Below, in pieces: positions 1 to 7,281 of a stretch of 64,000 nucleotides of DNA. A model generated the notes under the pieces. It saw only the letters and a program-made list of their open reading frames with translations. It had not been told where the DNA came from and searched no databases. The position numbers and the translations under genes are program-made. The stretch spans positions 4,278,001 through 4,342,000 of the forward strand of contig NZ_UGYM01000002.1 of assembly GCF_900456975.1 (NCBI RefSeq), written 5' to 3'. How positions within the stretch are numbered: position 1 is the first letter of the stretch; each line of letters starts with the position of its first letter. This stretch comes from Shewanella baltica. GTDB taxonomy: Bacteria > Pseudomonadota > Gammaproteobacteria > Enterobacterales > Shewanellaceae.

Positions 1-453
1 GATGAAGACTTTGGTTATCATGCCTTTATTGACACTGTCGATGCGATAGTGATGGGACGTAAAAGCTTTGAAAAAGTCCTCTCCTTCGATTGTGATTGGC
101 CCTATGTAAATATCCCAGTGTTTGTATTAAGTCGCAGCGGCGTAACTGTGCCATCGGCGTTAAGTGAGCACGTACAAGTGCTAAATGGCGATGCGGCAAG
201 CATTAGCGAACAACTTAAAACCCGTGGCTTTAAGCATCTCTATATCGATGGTGGCCAAACGATCCAAGGCTTTTTAGCGGCGGGGCTAATTCAAGAACTC
301 ACGCTCACTCGTATCCCCACTTTACTGGGTAAAGGCATTCCGCTCTTTGGCGACTTAGCTCAAGCGCTTCAATTAATGCCAATTCACACGCAGCAGTATG
401 ACAATGGCTACGTACAAACCCGCTACCAAGTGATAGACGACACCACTTTATAA
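1..453 (+). CDS. Dihydrofolate reductase family protein (RibD C-terminal domain type), 5' truncated
   Basis: The open reading frame runs in from the left edge of the window, so the true start and N-terminus are missing. The visible 150 residues show the fold signature of the DHFR/RibD-C family: a V-M-G-R-K-S-F-E segment that binds the NADPH pyrophosphate, a later Y-I-D-G-G strand-turn near residue 82, and a C-terminal L-T-R-I-P-T-L-L-G-K-G-I-P-L-F stretch. Proteins of this subgroup (YwjB/YyaP-like) are probably NADPH-dependent reductases of unknown substrate, not the essential folate enzyme. A GTG codon at 49 could be taken as a start, but the frame is open and family-like upstream of it, so I read it as internal. 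No terminator is obvious downstream. Confidence 0.8.
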   Translation, partial: DEDFGYHAFIDTVDAIVMGRKSFEKVLSFDCDWPYVNIPVFVLSRSGVTVPSALSEHVQVLNGDAASISEQLKTRGFKHLYIDGGQTIQGFLAAGLIQELTLTRIPTLLGKGIPLFGDLAQALQLMPIHTQQYDNGYVQTRYQVIDDTTL

Positions 454-645
454 GTCGTTTACCTGCGGGCGATGACATTAATGACGAAGCTAACCCCTAC
501 CATTTTGCGGCTTGCCCGCTTCTATTTGAGTTCATGTAACCAAAACGTTAAGCAGAATGTTAAACAAATAAATACTATCAATGACTTACTGATTGCGAAT
601 CGAAGTTCCGTTAGAATATCCCCCTCTAACAGATAGGTGAGCAAT

Positions 646-1221
646 ATGAGTCGTTTGCAGTCATCGAAGGGTTTTACATTAATAGAACTGGTTGTGGTCA
701 TTATTATCCTTGGGATCTTGGCCGTCGTTGCGGCACCTAAGTTTTTAAACCTAGGCCAAGATGCCCACGATGCTAGAGCCAAAACCGCATTTGCGGCCTT
801 TGCCTCTGGCGTTAAGCTTTACCACAGCTGCTGGCTTGCAGGCGGTCACTCAGGTTATACCCAAGATCTCGCCTGCTATGGCGATGGTAAACTCGACTCG
901 AGCACGACAGGATTTCCACTGGGAACAGAGACTGCAACCGCTGATGCCGGTGTTAAATTGCAGGGCGATTATTGCGGTCAGTTATGGCAAGGTCTTTTGG
1001 CTAATAATGAATTTATCATTGCGACTCAATATAGTTGGCGCACAGTTCCCAATGTCGACATTGTTTACTGGTATGGTGCCGTCGACATTACCGATCCCAA
1101 TGCTTACTGTATTTTCAACTATGTCTCGGACGATCGCAGCTTCGGCAGTGAAAACTGGGATTTTAAATACTATCCCTATAGTGGAAAGACTGAAGTCGGT
1201 CGCTCAACCCTTCCCCAGTAA
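646..1221 (+). CDS. Type IV pilin-like prepilin (MshA/minor pilin class)
   Basis: This is a 191-residue class III signal protein. The N-terminus has a short charged leader, then K-G followed by F-T-L-I-E and a roughly 20-residue hydrophobic helix, so prepilin peptidase should cut after Gly9 and methylate Phe10. Glu14 is the Glu5 of the mature pilin needed for filament assembly. The C-terminal part is rich in Gly, Tyr, Asp and cysteines, as in extracellular pilin globular domains. I chose ATG 646 because AGGTGA lies just upstream; GTG 637 is in frame but lies inside that ribosome site. No assembly genes are nearby, so it stands alone and must rely on machinery elsewhere (MSHA, Pil or type II secretion). 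A hairpin follows at 1236. Confidence 0.8.
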   Translation: MSRLQSSKGFTLIELVVVIIILGILAVVAAPKFLNLGQDAHDARAKTAFAAFASGVKLYHSCWLAGGHSGYTQDLACYGDGKLDSSTTGFPLGTETATADAGVKLQGDYCGQLWQGLLANNEFIIATQYSWRTVPNVDIVYWYGAVDITDPNAYCIFNYVSDDRSFGSENWDFKYYPYSGKTEVGRSTLPQ

Positions 1222-1235
1222 GCGCTTATTTTTGC

Positions 1236-1277
1236 AGCCAAAGGTGCGCGAAAGATCGCAAACTCCTTTGGCTTTTC
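1236..1277 (+). terminator. Hairpin terminator of the pilin gene
   Basis: A 9-bp perfect stem (1236-1244 with 1265-1273) encloses a 20-nt loop that contains a further small GCG/CGC pairing. It is followed by TTTTCT. Its position is directly after the pilin stop and before the hslV promoter. Confidence 0.65.
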
Positions 1278-1286
1278 TCGCTATAA

Positions 1287-1314
1287 CTTGAATTATTGTC
1301 ATCTATCCCCATAT
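1287..1314 (+). promoter_or_regulatory. Sigma-32 (RpoH) heat-shock promoter of hslVU
   Basis: The -35 box CTTGAA at 1287-1292 and the -10 box CCCCATAT at 1307-1314 are separated by 14 nt. This fits the RpoH consensus (CTTGAA, 13-15 nt, CCCCATNT) almost exactly. It lies 57 bp upstream of the hslV start, where the E. coli hslVU operon also has its heat-shock promoter. Confidence 0.87.
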
Positions 1315-1370
1315 CTACTCCATCATCCACCGCATGATTTGTCATTGCGGGCCAGAGAAGAGGATTCATT

Positions 1371-1895
1371 GTGACCACTATCGTATCAGTACGCCGTAAT
1401 AATCAAGTTGTCATCGCCGGCGATGGCCAAGTCTCCCTAGGCAATACCGTGATGAAAGGTAACGCCAAAAAAGTGCGTCGCTTATATCACAACAAGGTAC
1501 TGGCAGGTTTTGCAGGCGGCACCGCCGATGCTTTCACCCTATTCGAGCGTTTTGAGGCCAAACTCGAAATGCACCAAGGCCATTTATTGCGCTCGGCCGT
1601 TGAGCTAGCCAAAGATTGGCGTACCGACCGTATGCTGCGCAAACTCGAAGCCCTACTCGTCGTGGCCGATGCCGAAACCTCGCTGATCATCACAGGTAAT
1701 GGTGATGTCGTTCAGCCAGAACACGACTTAGTCGCCATTGGTTCAGGCGGCAACTATGCCCAAGCGGCGGCCCTTGCGTTATTGCAAAATACCGAGCTGT
1801 CGGCCCTAGAAATCGCTGAAAAATCCCTGACCATTGCCGCGGATATCTGCGTATTCACCAATCAATTCAAGACGATTGAAGAACTCAATTACTAA
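1371..1895 (+). CDS. hslV: ATP-dependent protease subunit HslV (ClpQ)
   Basis: This is the proteolytic core of the HslVU (ClpQY) protease, a two-ring dodecamer in the cytoplasm that degrades unfolded and regulatory proteins. At 174 residues it matches the family length. The N-terminus is M-T-T-I-V-S-V-R, so removal of Met exposes Thr2, the catalytic nucleophile of proteasome-like Ntn hydrolases. The G-D-G-Q-V and [10 protein letters not shown] segments are typical. The start is GTG, supported by AGAGGA seven bases upstream. hslU follows after 19 bp, so the two form an operon driven by the RpoH promoter at 1287. Confidence 0.97.
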   Translation: MTTIVSVRRNNQVVIAGDGQVSLGNTVMKGNAKKVRRLYHNKVLAGFAGGTADAFTLFERFEAKLEMHQGHLLRSAVELAKDWRTDRMLRKLEALLVVADAETSLIITGNGDVVQPEHDLVAIGSGGNYAQAAALALLQNTELSALEIAEKSLTIAADICVFTNQFKTIEELNY

Positions 1896-1914
1896 ACAGC
1901 CCGTGAGGAATATT

Positions 1915-3243
1915 ATGTCTGAAATGACCCCCCGTGAGATTGTCCACGAGCTGGATGCACACATTATTGGCCAACAAAAGGCCAAACGTTCTGTTGCTGT
2001 TGCCCTGCGTAACCGCTGGCGCCGGATGCAACTGGATGTGGATTTCCGTCAAGAAGTCACCCCAAAAAACATCCTGATGATTGGCCCCACTGGCGTAGGT
2101 AAAACTGAAATTGCCCGCCGTTTAGCCAAGCTTGCCAACGCGCCTTTTATCAAGGTCGAAGCGACTAAATACACAGAAGTGGGTTATGTCGGTAAAGAAG
2201 TCGAGCAAATCATCCGCGACTTGACCGATATCGCCATCAAGCTGACCCGTGAACAGCAAATGGGTAAGTGCCGCCAACGCGCCGAAGAAAATGCCGAAGA
2301 GCGCATTCTCGATGCCCTGTTGCCTAAGCCGAAAAACGACTGGGAAAGCACAGAAACCGATTCCAGCTCAAACACCCGCCAAGTGTTCCGCAAGAAGCTG
2401 CGCGAAGGCCAATTAGACGATAAAGAAATCGATATCGATGTGGCACAACCACAGGTCGGCGTCGAAATCATGTCGCCTCCTGGCATGGAAGAAATGACCA
2501 ACCAGCTGCAAAGCCTGTTTAAAAACATGGGCCAAGCACCGGCAAAACGTCGCAAGATGAAGATCAAAGAAGCCTTTAAGCTATTGATCGAAGAAGAAGC
2601 GGCCAAACTAGTTAATCAAGAAGATTTAAAAGAGCAAGCCATTGAAATGGTTGAGCAACACGGCATAGTGTTCCTCGACGAAATCGACAAAATCTGTAAG
2701 CGTGGCGAAACCTCAGGCCCAGACGTTTCCCGTGAAGGCGTGCAACGTGACTTACTGCCGCTAATCGAAGGCTGCACTGTCACCACTAAACACGGCATGG
2801 TAAAAACCGATCACATTCTGTTTATCGCCTCGGGCGCATTCCAGATGTCTAAACCGTCGGATTTAATTCCTGAATTACAGGGTCGTTTGCCTATTCGTGT
2901 TGAGTTAGATGCGCTGTCAGCCAATGATTTTAAACGCATTTTAACCGAGCCACACGCCTCACTCACCGAGCAATATATCGCGCTGATGAACACAGAAGGC
3001 GTGAAAGTTGAATTCAGCGAATCGGGTATCGACAGCATTGCAAAAGCCGCATGGCAAGTGAACGAGCGCACCGAAAACATCGGCGCCCGTCGTTTACACA
3101 CTGTGATGGAAAAACTGATGGAAGATATCTCCTACGAGGCATCGGAAAAATCGGGCTCCGCCTTTGTTATCGACGCCGACTATGTCAGCGCCCACTTAGA
3201 TAACTTAGTCCAAGACGAAGATCTCAGCCGCTTTATCCTCTAG
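1915..3243 (+). CDS. hslU: ATP-dependent protease ATPase subunit HslU (ClpY)
   Basis: This is the AAA+ unfoldase that feeds substrates into HslV. It is 442 residues long, one less than E. coli HslU. The Walker A motif G-P-T-G-V-G-K-T is at residues 57-64, the Walker B V-F-L-D-E-I-D lies after the inserted I domain (roughly residues 110-230), and sensor II has R-T-E-N-I-G-A-R-R. The C-terminal residues R-F-I-L are those that insert between HslV subunits to activate it. ATG 1915 with GAGGAA upstream is the start; the frame stays open further upstream into hslV but that part is not HslU-like. A 15-bp hairpin follows the stop. Confidence 0.97.
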   Translation: MSEMTPREIVHELDAHIIGQQKAKRSVAVALRNRWRRMQLDVDFRQEVTPKNILMIGPTGVGKTEIARRLAKLANAPFIKVEATKYTEVGYVGKEVEQIIRDLTDIAIKLTREQQMGKCRQRAEENAEERILDALLPKPKNDWESTETDSSSNTRQVFRKKLREGQLDDKEIDIDVAQPQVGVEIMSPPGMEEMTNQLQSLFKNMGQAPAKRRKMKIKEAFKLLIEEEAAKLVNQEDLKEQAIEMVEQHGIVFLDEIDKICKRGETSGPDVSREGVQRDLLPLIEGCTVTTKHGMVKTDHILFIASGAFQMSKPSDLIPELQGRLPIRVELDALSANDFKRILTEPHASLTEQYIALMNTEGVKVEFSESGIDSIAKAAWQVNERTENIGARRLHTVMEKLMEDISYEASEKSGSAFVIDADYVSAHLDNLVQDEDLSRFIL

Positions 3244-3251
3244 TGCAAAAC

Positions 3252-3290
3252 CCGTTCACCGCCAAGCCCAAACGACTTGGCGGTGAACGG
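3252..3290 (+). terminator. Perfect 15-bp hairpin after hslU, no U-tract
   Basis: The arms 3252-3266 and 3276-3290 are perfectly complementary and enclose a 9-nt loop. The sequence after the stem (CGACTCAAAT) has no run of T, so this is either an mRNA 3'-end stabiliser or a factor-dependent end, not a classic intrinsic terminator. Confidence 0.5.
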
Positions 3291-3406
3291 CGACTCAAAT
3301 ACAAAAGTGTGACTCAACCGAAAAGTCGGCTCCAAACGCTAGGCAGCTCGAGCATTCCCTTTGTATCCTTAGCCGCCAGCAGTTACATTAGTCAGGTGTT
3401 ATTTTA

Positions 3407-3454
3407 ATGAGTCGTTATCCTATCCTTAGCATTTTCTTGGTAGCCAACCTATGA
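3407..3454 (+). CDS. Possible 15-residue leader peptide overlapping the DUF971 start
   Basis: An ATG at 3407 opens a 15-codon frame encoding M-S-R-Y-P-I-L-S-I-F-L-V-A-N-L. Its TGA (3452-3454) overlaps the ATG of the next gene as ATGA. The DUF971 start has no Shine-Dalgarno sequence of its own, so translational coupling through this mini-frame is possible. The leader's own ribosome site (CAGGTG about 10 bases upstream) is modest. Chance occurrence cannot be excluded. Confidence 0.3.
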   Translation: MSRYPILSIFLVANL

Positions 3455-3837
3455 CCACAACAACGCCGAATGTCACCGATATTAAACTGAAACGTAAATC
3501 ACGCATTCTAGAAGTCAGTTTCGACAATGGTGAGCAATATCAGCTCAGCTGCGAGATGCTCAGAGTCTACTCGCCCTCAGCCGAAGTGCATGGTCACGGC
3601 AACCCTAAGCTGGTCACCCACAAGAAAAACGTCAACATCAGTGCCATAGAACCCGTCGGTAACTATGCAGTAAAAATCGTCTTCGATGACGGCCACGACA
3701 CAGGCCTATTCTCGTGGAAAGTACTCTACGATCTCGCCACCCACCAAGTGGATCTATGGGAAAAATACCTCGCCCGTCTACGCGCCGAAAAAGCCTCCCG
3801 CGAACCGCTGATTGCGATGAATATAAAGTACAACTAA
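3451..3837 (+). CDS. DUF971 (gamma-butyrobetaine hydroxylase-like N-terminal domain) protein
   Basis: This 128-residue protein consists almost entirely of one DUF971 domain. The hallmarks are the opening K-R-K-S-R-I-L-E-V-S-F-D-N-G strand pair, L-R-V-Y-S-P-S-A-E-V-H-G-H-G, the central I-S-A-I-E-P-V-G-N-Y-A-V-K-I-V-F-D-D-G-H, and the T-G-L-F-S-W motif. The same fold forms the N-terminal domain of gamma-butyrobetaine hydroxylase, and stand-alone members have been tied to iron-sulfur protein assembly in some bacteria, but the role here is unknown. In many Gammaproteobacteria it sits next to hslVU, as here. The start is ATG 3451 (see the possible leader peptide). Confidence 0.9.
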   Translation: MTTTTPNVTDIKLKRKSRILEVSFDNGEQYQLSCEMLRVYSPSAEVHGHGNPKLVTHKKNVNISAIEPVGNYAVKIVFDDGHDTGLFSWKVLYDLATHQVDLWEKYLARLRAEKASREPLIAMNIKYN

Positions 3838-3997
3838 TACGTTAGGTAACGCGGGCACTTAATTGTAGGATTTAAACAATTGGTGGCGAGTAAAATTGAG
3901 TGGCATTACAGCTAACAGCAATTTTCAATTTATTAATCTAGCCATTAAGCACTGCTACTCCAGTGACTCGCCGTAAATATATCCCTATAGGCTCGAC

Positions 3998-4077
3998 GGC
4001 GGCATCTGCTGCATATGGAAGTGCGAATGCCGCAATCACATGGATGTGAAAGAGCGGCCATGCCGCCAACTTCCATA
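3998..4077. repeat. Interleaved inverted-repeat element (possible dispersed repeat or structured RNA)
   Basis: This 365-bp gap between genes holds a compact structure. GGCGGCAT (3998-4005) is complementary to ATGCCGC at 4027-4033 and to ATGCCGCC at 4060-4067. TATGGAAGT (4014-4022) is complementary to ACTTCCATA (4069-4077). TCACAT/ATGTGA around 4036-4049 forms a small inner hairpin. The arms interleave (A-B-A'-B'), so they could form alternative hairpins or a pseudoknot. It resembles short elements I believe recur in Shewanella genomes, but no second copy lies in this window. The rest of 3838-4202 shows no gene. Confidence 0.45.
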
Positions 4078-4202
4078 CCAATGCTTAATTCAGCTAATCT
4101 CTGCGTATCCATTAACTCTAAAGATAGATAATTTAACCATAACCAAAAAAGTTATAACTTTGGATTGATAGATAAATCAAAACAATACAAATAGTAAGAA
4201 CA

Positions 4203-4988
4203 TCAGCTCTCTATAATTTCAAATTCAACCTTATATTTTCCCATTAATGCTTTAACCAATGAATTAATTGCCACTTGAAAATTAAGCCCACGGCCTTCCT
4301 TAGAAAAAACAAAGTCTATTTCAAACGTATTATGCTTGAGTGTTATTCTCTCAAATCTATAACGTGGAACTTCTCTATTCACCTTAAAACGCCTATCCCT
4401 TGTTCCATCAATCCGTTGATGTTGCCACCCATAACCTACAACCTCAGAGTCTTTTGGGTGACAACTGTAACTGAGCATATCTACTTTCGAAGTAGATATT
4501 TTAACATCTTGATAATTCACATAGCGATATTCATTTTTTTCAAAAATAACAATGCAGTTTGGAAGAAAATGAAAGACTATTGACTGACAATTAATAGAAG
4601 GGATGCTGATATCAGACTCAAACAAATAATTCTTGACCTTTATATCTCTGACTCTTTCAAAGTCTGACACTTTACCAAGATCATTTTTACGAAAAAGCTG
4701 TTTATCAGACAACATTAAGCATGATATTGAACTGACAAAATCATTATGCACCATAATAAAACTAGCATCTAAATCAAAGCTTAAAATTGTAACTTTCCGT
4801 CTTTTATCATAAAGGAATGTCACAATTAAAAAAGCAGTTAAAACAACCTCTATTACAGGCCAAAAACCATATACATCATAAAACAAAATGTGAGCACCAT
4901 TTATAAAAAATATAATTATCCAAAACGGATACAACTCATATTTTTCATTTAACTCTTTCGTTAAATTATTTTTTATCAAGTCATTCAT
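4203..4988 (-). CDS. Hypothetical membrane protein with a D-x-R-D-R-R-F-K-x-N-R signature
   Basis: I do not recognise a named family for this 261-residue protein. It has two adjacent hydrophobic segments near the N-terminus (about residues 21-40 and 43-60), then a long soluble part predicted to be cytoplasmic. The C-terminal half carries W-Q-H-Q-R-I-D-G-T-R-D-R-R-F-K-V-N-R (about residues 188-205), a signature I know from assorted bacterial proteins of unknown function (W-x-x-x-R-x-D-G-x-x-D-R-R-F-x-x-N). The gene is much richer in A+T than its neighbours and has rare-codon-like usage (many ATA, AAA, TTT), suggesting recent acquisition. No clear Shine-Dalgarno precedes the ATG. It lies between two repeat-like elements. 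Confidence 0.6.
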   Translation of the reverse strand: MNDLIKNNLTKELNEKYELYPFWIIIFFINGAHILFYDVYGFWPVIEVVLTAFLIVTFLYDKRRKVTILSFDLDASFIMVHNDFVSSISCLMLSDKQLFRKNDLGKVSDFERVRDIKVKNYLFESDISIPSINCQSIVFHFLPNCIVIFEKNEYRYVNYQDVKISTSKVDMLSYSCHPKDSEVVGYGWQHQRIDGTRDRRFKVNREVPRYRFERITLKHNTFEIDFVFSKEGRGLNFQVAINSLVKALMGKYKVEFEIIES

Positions 4989-5086
4989 TACTGTTGAGTC
5001 ACTGATGAGTTTGAAACCGAATATAAATAATCTAAGCTACCATATAGTAAAAAAACTAGATATGTATACATCTTTATTTTCCCATT

Positions 5087-5390
5087 ACTAACGAATACCA
5101 CAAAGACGAAGGAAATAAACCTTCCCCTGCGAAGTTGCTGAAGGGCGTTGAAGAAAATAGCGTGACGCAGACAGAACGTCTGCGTAGCTTTCGGGGGGAA
5201 GGGACGCCCCATCGGAAGCGTTAGCGATTTTCGAATAAGCACGAAGCCAGTCACTAATGCATGTAACTCCGTTAGGGACGTCTTGGCTGATGTGAAAACA
5301 ATAGGCAAGGAGGATAGGACGAGCAGTCCTCTTTGGTCGACTCTTTATTAAAAAATCAGGGGGTGAAGCCCCACGACTTTGACTTTGCTT
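5087..5390. repeat. Hairpin-rich, probably dispersed repeat or structured RNA element
   Basis: This stretch has several hairpins in a row: AAGG/CCTT near 5108-5124, a perfect 8-bp stem at 5165-5172/5178-5185 with a 5-nt loop, AGGAC/GTCCT near 5315-5330, and GGGG/CCCC around a TGAA loop near 5360. A 106-codon frame on the minus strand (4988-5308) crosses it. The predicted peptide resembles spurious small proteins I recall being annotated repeatedly in Shewanella genomes, which is what a dispersed element would give. Its base composition is higher in G+C than the AT-rich gene beside it. No second copy exists in this window, so the repeat status is inference. The rest of 5391-5544 holds only the photolyase upstream region. 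Confidence 0.45.
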
Positions 5391-5544
5391 TAAAAGCTAT
5401 CAAACCAAGTTTAGATAAATCTCCTTGTCGAAATCACGACAAATACCCAGCCTTGTGATCCTCACTGCAACCCAATTCGTAATGTCCGGCAATATCCCAT
5501 CGCGAAATGCTTAACCGCGAAAGTCATTCACCAGAGCCCAGTTA

Positions 5545-7122
5545 ATGCAACCACAGCAGCAATTACAGCAATTCCATACAGTCAGGTTAATTTTAGGCGA
5601 TCAACTCAATGCCCAGCATTCTTGGTTTAACCGCGTTGATGATCAAGTACTGTATGTGATTGCAGAACTGCACCAAGAAAACACTTATGTGACGCATCAT
5701 GTGCAAAAGATATGTGCCTTCTTTGCGGCAATGGCGCAATTTGCTCAAGAGCTGCGGGCGCAAGGGCATCAAGTGCTCTATCTCACCCTTGATGACACCT
5801 TCAATAACACTCAGGGCTATAGCGATCTACTGGGGCTCATTCAACATCAAGTGACGCAGGTTGGCGCGATCAAGTTTGAATACCAAAGGCCAGATGAATA
5901 CCGCCTGCTTGAGCAATTGAGTCAGCTTAAACTCAACACCGCCGTGGTGAACTGTGTCGATACAGAACACTTTATATTGCCGTTTGACGAAATCGATACG
6001 CAGTTCCCCGTCGGCAAACACATTATGATGGAGCACTTTTATCGCCGTATGCGTAAACGCTTCAACATCTTGATGCAAGAAGGAAAGCCACTCGGCGGGC
6101 AATGGAACTTTGATGCAAGCAACCGTCAAAAGCTTAAACCTCAGGATATAAAAGTCTTGCCTGAGCCATTAATGTTTAGCCTCGATGTGACGGAAATTCT
6201 CGCTAGGCTTGAGGGTCACCAAATCCCAACCATGGGTCGCATTGATGGGCCATTGCTGTGGCCTATAAACCGTGCGCAAAGCCTCGAATTATTAGCGTAT
6301 TTTTGTCAGGTTTGCTTGCCTTCCTTTGGCCGCTTTCAAGATGCCATGACAGCGCAACATCATGCCAAGTGGAGCTTGTACCATAGTCGGCTATCCTTCA
6401 GCCTTAACAGTAAATTAATCAGTCCATTAGAAGTCATCAATGCGGCCATCGAAAGTTATCAAACAGATGCTGAAATTGATATCGCCCAAGTCGAAGGATT
6501 TGTGCGGCAGATATTAGGTTGGCGAGAATACGTTCGCGGCATTTACTGGGCCAATATGCCGCAGTACGCCAGCACTAACGCGCTCAATGCCCATAGGACG
6601 CTGCCCGATTATTTTTGGCATGGCGACACTAAAATGAACTGCATGCGACAAGCGTTATCCCAATCATTAGATTTTGCCTACGCCCATCATATTCAGCGCT
6701 TAATGGTGATCGGCAATTTCTGTTTATTAACCGAAATCGAGCCAAATCAAGTCGATGAGTGGTATTTAGGCGTATATGTTGACGCCATCGAATGGGTTGA
6801 AATGCCCAACACTCGCGGCATGGCCTTGTTTGCCGACGGCGGTATTGTCGGTACTAAACCCTACGCCGCTAGCGGTTCCTACATCAATAAAATGAGTGAT
6901 TACTGCAGCGGCTGTCATTACAAGATAAAAGAGCGCAGCGGCGTACTCGCCTGCCCGTTCAATAGCTTTTATTGGCGCTTTATGGACAAACACCGCGCAA
7001 AATTGTCGCAAAACCCAAGGATCGGCATGTTGTACCAGACTTGGGACAAGATGGACGAGTCCGTAAGGCACGCCATATTAGCCACGGCCGAACACAACCT
7101 CGTTCATCTAAACCGTTTATAG
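5545..7122 (+). CDS. Iron-sulfur bacterial cryptochrome/photolyase (PhrB-type, (6-4) photolyase family)
   Basis: This flavoprotein (525 residues) probably repairs UV (6-4) photoproducts using light. The N-terminal Rossmann-like antenna domain opens with V-R-L-I-L-G-D-Q-L-N, and the helical FAD domain includes V-E-G-F-V-R-Q-I-L-G-W-R-E-Y-V-R-G and the D-E-W-Y-L-G-V-Y-V-D-A-I-E-W-V-E-M-P-N-T segments of the FeS-BCP class. Four cysteines, Cys366, Cys454, Cys457 and Cys470, have exactly the spacing (88, 3 and 13) of the four [4Fe-4S] ligands of Agrobacterium PhrB (350, 438, 441, 454). A photoreceptor role instead of repair is possible in this class. The start ATG lacks a strong ribosome site. A 26-bp tandem repeat follows. 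Confidence 0.92.
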   Translation: MQPQQQLQQFHTVRLILGDQLNAQHSWFNRVDDQVLYVIAELHQENTYVTHHVQKICAFFAAMAQFAQELRAQGHQVLYLTLDDTFNNTQGYSDLLGLIQHQVTQVGAIKFEYQRPDEYRLLEQLSQLKLNTAVVNCVDTEHFILPFDEIDTQFPVGKHIMMEHFYRRMRKRFNILMQEGKPLGGQWNFDASNRQKLKPQDIKVLPEPLMFSLDVTEILARLEGHQIPTMGRIDGPLLWPINRAQSLELLAYFCQVCLPSFGRFQDAMTAQHHAKWSLYHSRLSFSLNSKLISPLEVINAAIESYQTDAEIDIAQVEGFVRQILGWREYVRGIYWANMPQYASTNALNAHRTLPDYFWHGDTKMNCMRQALSQSLDFAYAHHIQRLMVIGNFCLLTEIEPNQVDEWYLGVYVDAIEWVEMPNTRGMALFADGGIVGTKPYAASGSYINKMSDYCSGCHYKIKERSGVLACPFNSFYWRFMDKHRAKLSQNPRIGMLYQTWDKMDESVRHAILATAEHNLVHLNRL

Positions 7123-7129
7123 CTGAACC

Positions 7130-7219
7130 ATTAGCACTGAGTGTTAGTGCTTAGCATTTGTACTGATTGTTAGTACTTAGCATTAGTACTGATTGTTAGT
7201 ACTTAGCATTAGTACTGGG
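7130..7219. repeat. 26-bp tandem repeat, about 3.5 copies
   Basis: Units begin at 7130, 7156, 7182 and 7208 (the last is partial, 12 bp). The second and third copies differ at one position, while the first has several substitutions. Each unit contains a short inverted repeat (GTACT...AGTAC in copies 2 and 3), so every copy can form a small hairpin. It lies between the photolyase stop and the SDR gene. Confidence 0.9.
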
Positions 7220-7281
7220 CCTAAGCGTGACTCTTGGATATAGAGAGTTTGATATAGAGATTTGGATAGGGAGAGTTTGCT

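Noticed and set aside
4988..5308. 106-codon minus-strand frame crossing the structured element
   Set aside because: No ribosome site, composition follows the hairpins and not a protein, and it ends at the start of the next gene; treated as part of the repeat-like element.
7130..7219. CRISPR-like repeat
   Set aside because: The 26-bp units are adjacent with no spacers between them, so it is a tandem repeat.
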